Shown piece after piece: positions 47,158 to 60,200 of a stretch of DNA of 64,000 bases (its first letter is position 1; the number at the start of each line of letters is the position of its first letter). Where the stretch lies: positions 15,753,438 to 15,817,437 of the forward strand of contig CM060855.1 in NCBI GenBank assembly GCA_030737835.1. The letters are read 5' to 3'. Under the pieces are notes generated by a model. That model had not been told where the DNA came from. It saw only the letters and a program-made list of their open reading frames with translations, and did not search any database. The position numbers were made by a program, and so were the translations under genes. The stretch is from Acorus gramineus (taxonomy: Eukaryota > Streptophyta > Magnoliopsida > Acorales > Acoraceae).

Positions 47158-48972
47158 TAAGTTATATTAGGCTTCATTTTGGTGAAGGGTCGATTTTGGA
47201 AAAAATGAATGTCAATTTAAAATTTCTTCAAAATGTCTTATTATAATATTTTTGAAAGCGTAACACCATGTCTGGTTTAAGTTCCTTTTCCATGCATGGC
47301 GTGCCCATATTATACTGCTGACGTGGCATACTATATTATTTTTTAATAAAGAACATTCCACTATCTCATTTGACTTTCATAGCCATTCAAAGGGACATTT
47401 TAGAAGTGGACCGGTTTGTCATTATGGCTGTTTTGTATTTTTTTTTTCAGTCGTTTTTTTTTAAATGCATGGATGTTGGGAGGGGGATTAAATCTTTTAA
47501 TCTATATTCATTGCCCATGGTGTGCTTTAGAGGCTGTACTCCTTTTTCTTAAATGCAAAGAAATAGTAAGTCTATCAGTTTTTTTTTTTTTTTTTAAAAA
47601 GACATTATATATATATATATATAAAATAAAAATCCATTAAAATGATTATTTCATTATAATACATTGGTCTATCACTCTCTCCCACGCGCAAAAAGTTAAT
47701 GTTTTTTTTAAAAAAAGGTATCCTTAATTAATTGGATTACATGAATTAAACCTAGTTCCTGATTTGATTTGTCCCAACATGAGCAATATTTTATAATAAT
47801 ATTTGTAAAGAGAGTAAGAGACAACCAATTTAGATCTTATCAGACCTTAACGAAAAAAATTTATTTAGATCTTATCAGACATTATCAAACATTGTAAACT
47901 GATTCAAAGCTTTGTCGATCACATCAATAATCATAGAAATCGTGTGGGTTTTAACTTTTTTTTCTTTTTTCTCATGGGAAACCTCAAATTTGTCAAGCTG
48001 TCATGGGCTGCTAGTGAATCATGTATTATTGCTCTCTTGGACACAATCTCATTTTTCATTGAAAAACGTTTATTCCCACAATTATATTATCCAATCCTAC
48101 CAACCATTTTATTTTTGTTGATGAAGTTGGAAGTGGTTGGTGGAGTTGGAAGAGGGGATGAGACGAAAGAGAGAGGGAGGGAGGGTGGAGGAGGCTTTCT
48201 CTATCTCTCATTCTCTCTTTTTCTGTTTCTCCCCCCCTCTGCCTCTCTCTCTCTCTCTCTCTCTACCCCCTCCCCTCTCTCAACCCCACCAACCATTCAT
48301 ATATTATATTCGCATATGGATATACAGACTAAACTTGATTGAAATATTATATACATAAAAAAAAAAAAACCCTCAAATCCTGCCAACTCGGTCGAGATCT
48401 ACATCTCCCCCAAAATATCAACATGTATACAAATAATAATAATAAACAATATATAATAAACCACCATCAATCCCACCCTTCCGATCCGTGGACCCCCCCA
48501 AAAAAAAAGAGGCACACCAAAACCAAACCCATTTTCGTCATTCCCCTCTTTCAAAACAGCATCAAACATTCCCAGCAGTTTTGGAAAAAAACTAAAACCA
48601 GGGGCGCCATGCAACCCTCCCTTTCTCTCCCTAAAAATTAAAAACTCAAAAAAAAAAAAAAAAAAACTCCCACTTTCTCTCTATTAAAAGAACGGTTTTT
48701 TATTTTTTATTGTTTGGTATAATATATAAAACAATTTAACACTTTTTAATGGCCCCTGGTTTTGCTGTCTTTCCATCCACCCTTAAATGCTCCCCTTCCC
48801 CTCTCTCATGCCTCGACTGAAAAGACCCACCTCGGAATTCGCGCTCTCGGCTTTGATTGTCATCTGGGGTCCTCTGTTTCGGATGATTTCGCGAAGTGGG
48901 TCGGTGAGATCCCGACCAGAATAGACGGGGTTTGGGTTAAAGATCGGAGCTTTTTGAGTTTTTTCTTTTTTT
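47158..48972. other. Intergenic DNA and promoter/leader of the cysteine oxidase gene
   Basis: AT-rich, with a (CT)n microsatellite at about 48244-48264 and several homopolymer runs. The last 200 bp are probably the 5' UTR. I see no other gene. Confidence 0.45.
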
Positions 48973-51900
48973 ATGAAGGTGGTCGAGGAGGGGCTTTTGA
49001 TGGACTCTTCGAACGATGGAGAGTCGGCCATCCGAAGGAGGTCCCGCCGGAAGTCTAAGAGGCCGTTCCCTGCTCCGTCGGTGACGGCGCTGCAGAGGCT
49101 GTTTAGCACTTGCGAGGGTGTGTTCAAAGGGCCGGGGACGGTCCCGCATCCGCACGAGGTCCAGGCTCTTCAGCTCATCCTTGGTGAGCCTCCCCTATTG
49201 TGCTTGGAATTTTTGGATTAATGGAATGTTGAGTTGGTGAAGGAGCTTGTTATATTTGAAATGGGTTTGGTTTTTTTAAGCTAATGTTTGAATTGGAGCT
49301 TGTTCTATCTCAAATGGGTTTGCTTTTTTTGTTTTGTTTGGTTTTTTATGGCTAATGTTTGAATTGGAAGCTTTTGAGTTTTTAAAGGGTTTGTCTTTCT
49401 TTGTTTGCCAAATGTGGGAGAAGATGGTTATTTGAGTGGTTAATAAGGGTTATGTGATTTTTGATATAAAAAATGTTGTCTTGGGCTTGTTTGACATTAC
49501 CATAGTCCCTAGGTACTCCGAACTTTCGAGAGAAGTTGGGCCATACATCTAGAAAATAAACTAATTATATATTGTATATGTACTTTTTATTGTATTTATC
49601 ATGCTAATTATTAGAATACATCTAGAAAATAATCTAGTTGTATCAGATATATACTTTTATTTTACTTATCGAGTATCATTTATGAATGTACACTTAATGA
49701 ACCTGACTGTTTGCTACAGATAATATTTTTTCATAAAGTTCGCATGAAGAGATGTAATTGATTTTTGTTTACTTACAATTCACTCGAAAACATGAATTTC
49801 CCAAGCTAAGTGCACTGTAAAGTACATGAAAATGTTTAGTAGTACTTTCCAAAATGGTATTGAATTCTGTGTTTGAAACAGGATTTTGGAGATGTAGGGC
49901 CTGCTTGATGGTCAGTTGAAGACCAACTTGTTTGATGGCACTTTTGTGACCAACCTAATTTTGTGAATCTTGTACTCGATAGGCTTTCACATTAATTTTC
50001 TTCGCATTTTGCACGTGTTAGCCTTGTGGACAACTGAAATCCTATTTGAAGGTTTCTTGTGTTTTAATCAAAGAAAAAAGTTTGGTAAACTATATTTCTT
50101 CCCTGATAACTAGGTTTTGATTGTCATTGAACATGGCATGGGTACCACTGTTTGATGCTTGTAAATGTTGGGCAGTGGTTTTTTTTTTCCCGGGGGGGGG
50201 GGGGGGGGGTTGATTAAGGCTATATGATCAATTTGTGCTTTTTGCAGGCAACAAATCTGATTTGATTCTGTGTTCAGTGTTGAGACTCAAATCAGTATCC
50301 AGATCAGCTGACCAAATAGTTGTCTGCTTAGCCTTCTTGGAGATTCTTATTGTTACTTTTAGTTACTATCTATGTTTAAGATGAAATTTTAACAAAACAA
50401 AAAAAAAACAACTGTTCAATGGATGAAGTTGATTTTTTTATACAGGAATTATCCACAAGTGAAGTGTTTTTGAATTGATGATGTTTAAAAAAATCTCTTA
50501 ATTCAGGCTTTATTTCCTTGGCAATTTTTGTTTGAATATCCATGTTATTTTTTTTCTGGGTTAACATTGTTCATTATTTTTCAGTCAGTAGGGGTTGAAT
50601 TTCTCAGAAGTTCTAATAACTAGTTTATCCTAGTTTATTATACTTGGCATGGTAATCCTGTATTTCAGATAGAATGAAACCGGAAGATGTGGGACTGAGC
50701 AGGGATCTGTTAGTCATGGATAGAAATGCAGTCGAGGGGACTCCAACCATCACCTACACAACCATCTACCAATGCAAGAACTTCTCGGTAGAGCTCGAAC
50801 ATTCTCTTCACATTCAACTCACAAATTGTCTTCATTGCTGGTATTTTGTTTCATAAATATCAATCACCACGAAGTGCTTTATCTTCATCCACTTACATTG
50901 TTGATATTAGTGCTGTTCTTTGATATAGCTTTTGTATAATATGAATGCTCAAATATTTAGTTTCTACAAGGAAAAAAAAGCTTACATTGTTTGCATTTTG
51001 TGAAATCAGATGTGTATATTCTTTCTTCCACCAACGGCAGTGATCCCCCTACATAACCACCCAGGGATGACCGTTTTCAGCAAGCTCCTATTAGGGACGA
51101 TGCACATAAAAGCCTACGACTTTGTCGACCCTCTAAATTCAGAGGACGACCTCTCGCCATCCCCCCATTGTAAGAATCCATGTTTCTCTCCAGCATTATC
51201 AGAGCCTATTAGAATGAAAACCCATATATCTCATTTGGTTTGCGGATAACTTATTCTGGTATAAAGTGGTTACACATGGATGGATGAGAATTCGATGGTT
51301 TTTGTTTGTTTGCTATTCTTTTCCCCCCTATTTGAACAATTTATTGTCTTGTGTTTTCTTTATTAGAATATAGTTATAGTTTTGTATAAATAAGCAGATA
51401 CTTGTCTTACTTGGATATGGCTATCAATGTTTATTCTAACCAATGTTTATTACACTAAGCAAACATGTTTTTTTTCAGGATTGTGTTTTTCCATATTAGT
51501 TACACGGATGATTTTCTAGTTTGTTTGCTATTCTTTTTTCTCAGTTTAAACAAATATTTATCTTTTGTGTTTGTCATATTAGAATATAGTTGTAGTTATG
51601 GATGAATAAATAGATACCTGCCACACTTAGATTTTACTATCAAGGTTTATTCAAACTTATTAGGGCATAACTATTATAGTTTACTCACGCTAAACAAACA
51701 TGTTTTTTTTTTCAGGATTAAGCATGTTTACACAGTGATGCATGAGAATTAGATGTTTTTATGTTTGTTTGCTATTTTTTTTTCAGCTTGAACATATTTT
51801 TGTCTTTGGTCTGTCTTATTAAAATATAGTTATAGTGTTGGGTGAATAAGCAGACACCTACCACCTAGATATAGTAAAAAAATTACTCTAAACTTATCAT

Positions 51901-52927
51901 AGGATAGTTGCTATAGTTATTCACGCTAAACAAACATGTATTTTTTTGTGTTTTTCCCATTATCTACTTTCTTATTTGCGAAACAAGCCAGCGGCGCATA
52001 ATCATGCTCTTCCATGGTTAATACAGTGAGGTTGGCAAAGTTGAAGGTGGATTCGGTGTTCACCGCGCCATGCGACACGTCTGTCCTCTACCCCACCCAA
52101 GGAGGCAACATCCACACCTTCACGGCAAGGACGGCCTGCGCGGTCCTCGACATCCTTGGTCCACCATATTCGAAGGAAGATGGTCGCGATTGCACTTACT
52201 ACAAAGACTTTCCTTATGCCGCCCATCCGGGTAAGCTTCACAACGTAGTCATCACTCAAATGGGTTCCTAATGAAATCGAAACTTGTCAATTATTAAAAA
52301 ACTATTTATATTGGATCTGAATTCATATTCAAAAATTTAAAATAACCCTGATATTCAAAAACTATACTCATATCCGAAATAATATATCTGGAGCTGACCA
52401 TTCCTTTAGTTTCATATCAGATATAAAATTATAGTCATTATGATATAAACTATATTTTAGGATTAGTATGACCACCCCTTTGTTATGCTTTTTCTGTGCT
52501 AAATCATATAATGTTTTATGTACATGTTGATAACGTATGTTATATATTGGATAATTATTGGATTTTCTTTACGTATGTTCGATATCGATTATACAATTTT
52601 CCTTTTCGGATGTCCTTCATGTACTTGAATTAATATTTGTATCTGTTTCAGATAAATAATTATCCGATGGATATCGGATACAATTTTTTAGTTTTCAGAT
52701 ATTTAGTTTGGATACGCCCATGACAAGTTTGAATGGACCAGTTGAGGAAGGAAACTGAGGTTGATTTTGTGTGTTTTTTTGTGATTGTTTTTGTGGCAGA
52801 TGTGGGAGCTTCAGATACGGAGACAAAAGAGAGGGATGCAATGTATGGGTGGTTGGAGGAGGTTGACATGCCCAGTGAGCTCAAGATGGATTTTGTTGAG
52901 TACCTTGGTCCCAAGATTAAATTCTGA
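48973..52927 (+). CDS. PCO: Plant cysteine oxidase (PCO), complete, 5 exons
   Basis: Exons: 48973-49183, 50669-50787, 51010-51169, 52027-52230, 52800-52927. They total 822 bp, 273 residues, within the PCO range. The cupin core shows PPTAVIPLHNHPGMTVFSK with two iron ligands (His 125 and His 127), then GTMHIKAYDF, TAPCDTSVLYPTQGGNIHTF with the third ligand (His 193), and a typical C-terminus (YGWLEEVDMPSELKMDFVEYL). PCOs oxidise the N-terminal cysteine of group VII ERF factors and related proteins using O2, marking them for N-degron degradation and so acting as oxygen sensors. The first exon includes basic RRRSRRKSKRP. The start could be the internal Met at 49000. All introns are GT-AG. Intron 3 carries triplicated repeats and intron 1 an 18-base G run. 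Confidence 0.94.
50192..50209 (+). repeat. 18-base G homopolymer in PCO intron 1
   Basis: A run of 18 G preceded by CCC and a T tract. The length may be affected by sequencing or assembly. It could fold as a G-quadruplex in DNA or pre-mRNA. Confidence 0.8.
51300..51945 (+). repeat. Three tandem repeats in PCO intron 3
   Basis: Units starting near 51303, 51519 and 51763 share GTTTGTTTGCTATT, a TTAGAATATAGTT block, AATAAGCAGATAC-like sequence and GCTAAACAAACATG followed by a T run. The first two end in TTTTTTTTCAGGATT, which looks like a splice acceptor. Unit length varies from about 215 to 245 bp. Confidence 0.75.
52280..52730. mobile_element. Possible MITE in PCO intron 4
   Basis: A perfect 10-bp terminal inverted repeat (AAACTTGTCA / TGACAAGTTT) bounds AT-rich sequence with recurring ATATCCGA-type motifs. 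No target duplication is seen, so this is tentative. Confidence 0.35.
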
Positions 52928-55900
52928 CCGTTGGTTCAGTGGTCCTTATGGTGGACCCCCCCAATCAAGCATCTTTTTCTTTCTTTCATTTTATTTTTTC
53001 TTTTTGAACCAAAGCTTCAAAAGTTGTATCCTTCTCAGTTTCTTTCTTTGATTGATTAATTACACAACAAAGAGAGAATTTTTTGTGTTTCAGATTTTGG
53101 TCCCCCTTTAGCATAAAATATGGTGAATGGGAGTCCATATATATACAAAGTGGGTGGGTGTATATTTTATTTTTGGTGTTTCAGATTTGTTTAGCCAGGC
53201 ATGACTTTTCATGCATGCTTGGCGAGATTGAGATTCACGCAGCTGAACTGGTGGACTCAGAATTTAACATGTGGATACGTACTGCAGGAGATATATTCTT
53301 CCCTCCTTGCTCAGATGTTGTTATATATGGTTCTTTTGTCTTCATTTTTGGTATTCATTTGTCAAGGTGCTTGTGTTTGGAAACTGGTTTTAGGTCTGGA
53401 TCCGTCGTGGCGGTGGGGTAGATTCTATAGCGGGATTGCCAAAAAAAAATGTTATCGTAGATCCAAATGGATTTTCAGTGTTTGGTGTTTAAGATGTGTT
53501 TTGCGCTTTTATTAACAAAAAAAAGCTAGCATTGGAGAAGTCTTCAAAACAATGCTTCTCTAATACAGGATTTTAACACCGGGATTGTTAAAACACGGTC
53601 TTAATGCTTCTGAATGGAGTCTTTAGATGGTTCTTAGAGATTTCGTTTTACATGAATCATATTTAATCCAAACTTGTTTTATAAGCGTCTTTCGTTGTGC
53701 ATGTCTTTTATGAAGACGAAAATAATTTTTAGTTATGAAAATATCTAACAGAAGTGTATTTTTTTGGTTTTTAAAAGCTGTTTTAAGTGAAATAATTTTC
53801 CATGACTTGTTTTCAAATGACACAGTTTGATTCTTATAAATTAGACTTTTTTATATTTTAAAATTTATTCCAAGAAAGCATTTTTTTTAAGTAGTATTGA
53901 AATGATAATTATAATTAAAAATTTGAGTCCTAATTTTTAATTAAGCATTCAAAGCAGTTAGTGGATGGAAACACATTCCATTTTTCGCTTCCTTCAAAAG
54001 AACTCAAACCACAATTGCCCCCGTGTCATTGTTAGACTTTGGATTCAACTACATTTGATGTGTGTCCCACACAACTCTGGTAGCCTAACAGAGAACACCT
54101 CTAGGAGAGGCTTGGGTTTAAGCCTTACTGAGAGATCGTTTAGAAACACGTTTGAATTTACTTTTATATTTTCATAAATAAAATAATTAAAAATTACACG
54201 TGTTTAAGACTATTTTGGAAAAACATGTTTAATTAAAAAAAAATTATTTTAGCTTTTAGTACAAAAAAAATTAGCTTTTTAAAGTGCAAAGAAAGTGAGC
54301 TTCCTTGAAAGAGTTTTATTAAAAGCTACTTTGTACAAAAATCACACTTCTTAAACGGGTTTCCAAACTTACCTGGGGCTGAAAAATGTGAAAAAAGTTG
54401 TGGGCTGGTGTCATGGGCTTTAGCCCTTAGACAGTTTGTGGGCCATGATGGCCCAAGTTGCATTTGTAGTTTCATATCCTCATCAGTTGGTTGGGTTAAG
54501 TGGATTTTCATTCACCACTTCTTAGCAGTCCATGTTGGTCCATATCAACTTTATCAAATTAATAGTATTAGTGGTGTAGAGAAATGACCACCTTAGAGAG
54601 AATCAAAATATCTTCTGATTGAGTCTTTAAAAGTATTTGAAAATTTAACATTTATGATAATTTGATATTTTTTATATTTTTTTCATTTAGAGTCATAATA
54701 ATCACATTGTATTAGTATAATAGGTTGGTTTTTTTATAGTAGATTTCAATGTGGACTTTAGGCTCATTGTTTTATCATTTTTTTTTATAGTCTCAACCGT
54801 GGATTGAATTGATTATTATCATTGTATGGAAGCATCGTTTTGATACACTTTATTTGTTCCTTTGTCTTTCTCCAAAGAAAACTACTTTGACCATCGAAAC
54901 CTCTCAAAAGTTGTCATGTAACTAACTTCACACACTTCTAATGAGATGTCTTTTACTCTCATCCTCATCTTTATATAAGGTGGCATTTTCTGGCATGAGT
55001 GAGACCAAGAGAAAAACAAATCTAAACAGAGAATGCATCTCTCTACATCTCTCTCTCTCTCTCTCTGGGTGGCCAAAAGGATCAAAATCTGTTTACAGTG
55101 GTTACTCTATTGCTCGTACTCCGAAGAATAAAATCAAGTGGTTCTGTGACCAACATTTCATATGTTTGCCTGTTTGATCATCAGTTGAAATAGATATACT
55201 CACATTTCACTTCAAAAAAAAAAAAATTGTGATAAAAGCCGATAAACTTGTGCATGAGAGAGTCGATTACTTGATAGAGCTCTACAGAGAGTCGATTACT
55301 TGATGGAGCTCTACTTGCATCCACATTACATGATACCCTTTTTGCTTTGTTTCTCTTATTTCTAATCAAATTTTACTTTATTTGATTCTTGTTTTTTGAT
55401 ATTTGCTAATTCTAATGTGTTTTTCAAACGCACATTTATAATCCCCATATCTCTTTCTCTCTCTCAAAGTCCTCTCTTTAATGCTACACACCAATCTAGG
55501 ATGTCCACATCCTTGGAACAACTTGGATCTCATAGATGCATGAAATTTTCAAGCCCTTTTATGCATCACAGGGATGCATGATGAATTACTAAGAGATAGT
55601 GTCAAAGTACAAGTGGGTATGACTCATTAAACAACAAAATATATATTTTAGATTTTTTTCTTCCCGACTTAATTTTTGTGCATTATGAGAATTTCTCTTG
55701 TCAATAATTTTTGTAAGTGTGTTTATATTATTTTCTGATTAAATATTATCCCATCAACATGAATATGACTAAGAATCCAAGATCATTGTTTGTGATGCAT
55801 TTTTACCCCCCTCAAAAGCTCCAAAATGTTTCATGTATGTTTCTGTTTATTTTGGATTGTTTTATGTTGTTAAGAAAGCAAAAATATTGAAGTATTTGTT

Positions 55901-57035
55901 CACATGTATTGTCACTCAACTGTCCTCTAAATATAGTTTTTCCTCTATTACCCTTCATTCTGGACAGATAATTGCTTTTATACAACCACTGATTATTGAC
56001 AAATACAGTTTGACATGTTGGAAACTCTGGATGGCATGTCTGATTGATTTTTTTTTCTGCATTTCAACAAGATAATGAAACTCTGTTTATGCTTGGCATA
56101 TTGTTATTAACCATTTATACCTGGTATGTTTTGGCAGGCTGAACTACAAATCCATGAAGTTAAAATAGTCATGGTACATAATTTATTGGTGTGTCATGTA
56201 GTTGGTGTCAAATGGATTTTATGAGAACTTTTATAAAATATGCACACACACATACGTACATACATTACCATAATGCGCTTGCATAAAAAAATATTACATT
56301 AAATTGTAAAAAAGTAAAAAAACTCTTTCAAGTGCAACACTTGCCAATGACAGACATGTTTAAAGGGTGTGCTAAAATAGTCACATGTTTATTTTTATTT
56401 TTATTTTTTGACTTCTTTATCTTGTTAAGAGCAAAATGTTAAAAGCATTTGTTCAAATGTAGTGTCACTTAACTTGTCCTCTAGATCTAGCCTTTCCTCT
56501 ATTAGGTCACTCCTCATTCTAGACAGATTATTGCTTTTATACAATCATAGATTAGTGACAAATACAGTTTGACATGTTGTTGGAAGCTCTAAATGGAATG
56601 TCTAATTGAATTTTTTTTTTTTCTGAATTACTTCCTTATGAGCTAATAAGAGACAAAGGAATAGACAACCAACCAGATGAAATTTGTTAACATTGCTGGT
56701 GGGTTCACATGGGGGTTCTTCTACATTATTATATAACTGTAGCTCATGTGAACAAGAACAAATTAAATTGTCTAGTTACAGGTAAATCTATGCAAATGAT
56801 TTGAAGTTCCTAATAGTAGATTAAAAAATGTAACTGAAACATATAATTTTTTTTTTTTAAAAGGCTTTATAAAGGACGACAATAGACCCAAAACTATAAT
56901 AGCATTCTACAAACAATAATAGAGGATCTTGGCCAGAATAGGCTGTACATCAAAATCTAATTAAACTATTTTTTTCACCTAGGAAGACCTAGGGAGAAGT
57001 ATCCTTCACCACTCAGCCATTGGCGGTGAGGATAA
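52928..57035. other. PCO 3' flank and intergenic DNA with duplications
   Basis: Positions 52928 to about 53500 are probably PCO 3' UTR and flank. A 29-bp tandem pair (AGTCGATTACTTGATAGAGC) lies at 55261 and 55290. A diverged duplication of about 225 bp pairs 55860-56072 with 56415-56640, offset 559. No gene is recognised. Confidence 0.5.
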
Positions 57036-57240
57036 TTTTTTTTTTTTTTTTTGATATTGGAACGCTCTGTGGTTGACTTTACTGTCAAGCTGGAAAAGCT
57101 ACCTTCACCTGGTTGTCCCCGGACCCACAGAAAATTCTTTTGAATTTCGTCTAACAAACAGGAGGTATAACACAACGCCAAGACTCGAATTCAAAACCTA
57201 CCCTTAACACAAGTAAGCCAAGAACCGTTGTGCTATGACG
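57036..57240 (-). mobile_element. tRNA-derived SINE
   Basis: On the minus strand it begins near TAGCACAACGGTT (A-box-like, 57226-57236), has a B-box-like GAATTCGAGTCTT (57181-57193) about 35 bp downstream, and a tRNA-unrelated body of about 130 bp (GTGGGTCCGGGGACAACC). It ends in a poly(A) tail of 17 bases (57036-57052 read as T on plus). This is the usual SINE layout. Just beyond the tail is another A-box-like TGGCTGAGTGGT, suggesting a second tRNA-related piece. The target duplication is not clear. Confidence 0.6.
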
Positions 57241-60200
57241 ACAATTGACACATTAGTTAAAAGGTTATTTTTTTCTGTCAAATCTTCTACATGTTTGAAA
57301 AAACAGGAGAGCTGGTTTGCAATGTAGATTATCAACCCAACTATGGATGGATGGGAACTGTTCATCTGCTTGCAATTTGCAACTGAAGTCATGATGCAAG
57401 AGAAGACCATCTCCACATCAGATAGTGTAAGGTTCCATTTGAAAAGTAAATCTTAATTATCGAATAATGAGACAATATTGCAGAAGCCTATGTGAATGTA
57501 TCAAAAAGGGAGTAGGAGTTTTCAAAAGTGGTGGAAAAGCTCTTTATTTTATCTTTTATTCAATTGCGTATGAGTGCATTTGAAGCACTAATGTTATAAG
57601 ATTCTTTCCTTCAATCATTGGTACAATCTTGTTGGTTATGATGTTTCATCACAACTTGTTGTAATGGAAAAGTTGGTGGGGGAGAAAAGTTGAGGAAGGT
57701 TCAACCTTCCCAAAGGAAAATTGATACAATCAGTCTCCTTTTCTATTCCATTTACAGTCTTGACACATTTTAATTCTTTTATATTTATTTAGTGAATTAT
57801 ATCTTTTTATGTAAATAACATACATGCTCATACGAATTGAATATTTTATATTTTTATAATAAAATAGATATTAAAATATTACCTATAATGTGTTAATGAC
57901 TTGAGTAAACATGAATCCAAAAATGATTTTTAGTATTTTAGTGTATCTTCCCAAAAAGTTAAAGCCTAAAGCAATAGAAACTTTGCATCTGTGCCCCTAG
58001 AATTGGTCATAATTATGTACATACCCTTCCTAATAATGTATTTATTATAATCAAAATAACAAAAAAATTGTAGTTATGATGAAACTCCAAACTATTCTGA
58101 TCTGCTCTGACTCTCATGTCATAATACAATTAACTACAAAACACAGGACAGGGTGCTCTCAAATTACATTAAATGATAGACTGCATCATCAGAGGAAATT
58201 CTTGTCGAACGGTGAGCACATAGTAGAATTCTCTTCTATTCGTCGCTTTTTTTTCTTCTTTATCTTTCCTTTTTATGCATTATGTTTTGTTATCTTTAGA
58301 CTTTGTAGCCTTTTATTCCGTGATATATAATTGAGGTAGCAAACACCTACCATTAATCCACTACCCTAAAAGAAAGAATCTACGCAATGACAAAATATGA
58401 GCCCTTTTAATGCTAGTTGTACACATTCTCTTCTCAATTATTATATTGTATAAATATAAGGGTTAATGGAGATACCATTCACCGAATGTAAGTATACACT
58501 AAAATACATTAGTGTATTTTTTATTTTTAAAAAAATTTAAAAAATAATTTTCATACACCACAATAAAAAAAAATTAACATTGTCACAGCGTATAGGTGAG
58601 GGGACCACTTTTGAACCGTAGATAAGACTATAACATAGATTCAGCTTATCTACATTCTATTTAATATCAAATATATTTCTAATATATTTATTTTCAAATG
58701 GTATTAGATTACCAATTCAGTTGATATATAATGGTTATATCAATCGGTATACTACTGCCAAAGATGCTATTATGAATTAACACAACAATACTTTGAGTTA
58801 AAAGTAAAATCAGATGGTACATGAAATATAACACAATTGTCAAATAGCCAAATAGCTAAAAAAAAATGTTTCAATTCGTACAATTGTCATAATTATTTTT
58901 TAGTGCTTTATAAAGTTTGAACTTTGAAGTTGCCATGTAGAATTGTGAATTGTGGTGTCCCAAGCTGTTGGTCTTTTGTATTTTTACATTTATATCCTTT
59001 AGAAGCTCCATATTTACGTGAACACCCTTTTAAGAAAAACAATATCACACAAATGTTTAATAAAATAAATGTAACACATATATAATATTAATTTAAAAAA
59101 TGGCATTAACCTCTCAAAATAATTTGCATATTTATGTGTATAATATAAATACAACTTTTTTTTTTGTTTTAAGTTAAGCCATAAGCGATAAGTATTACTA
59201 TCCTGATTTCATTAATTGAACTTGAAATTATAATTCTGATTTTATAATACTATAGCTGATGTTATATTAATAATATCTAAAATATAATTATTTATTGAAC
59301 TTTTAAAAAATTAAATATTATGTTTACTGAGATAATTAATACTATCTAAATTAATAAAATTGTTTGACAAGTGATATAAAGTGTAATTATTAAGGGCATA
59401 ATGATTCATATAACACAATCTACCTAAATTTTCACGTTTTGGTAACATTATGATTTCAACCAAGTTTGCAGTTCAAAACGACTTGATTTTTTAAAAAATA
59501 CATTTTTAATTAATAAGATATATTTGTTATTATATGTTTGTAAGATTTTAACATAACATATGCTGCATTAGGTGATTTTATATATTGTATAAATATTGTA
59601 AAAACTACAAACAGTATTGTAAAATGCACTAAGTGTATTAGCACCCTTATAAATGATATTTCTTTATTTTTTTTCTCTGATATTGTTCTAGTAACTCAGA
59701 ATCCATCCTATAAATACAATATAAATCAAAATGAAAAAAAAAAGCCCAGTGCAAAATTGGATCATTTTTGTCCATTTTGATTAATTTGATCATAGTTAAA
59801 CCAGAAGATAATTCCCATTATTGTAAATAAATGTATACAAGAAATTTTACAATAAAAAAATAATATATACTTGAATTGTTTAGAGTCAGATGATTAATTA
59901 AGGTTATCAGGAGATATAAATACAAGATTTGTAGGGTCAAGATCTTTTTTGATCAGGGAGGGGTTGACTATTTGAAGGAGATCAACCGACAATATGTCCT
60001 TCATCATTTAGTGATTGATTATGAAATCTTAACCACAGCCATGAAAAGGACCTCCCACACCATCAATTATCACATCAATGTCACTTTTTCATCCAAACCG
60101 TCTGATCAGTGGACCATTTTGGGCTCATCCAGTGTTCCCCCAGAAAATCCAATACTTTGTCTTTACCAGCAAAGTGAGGGGCAATTTCGTCCAACAAAAG

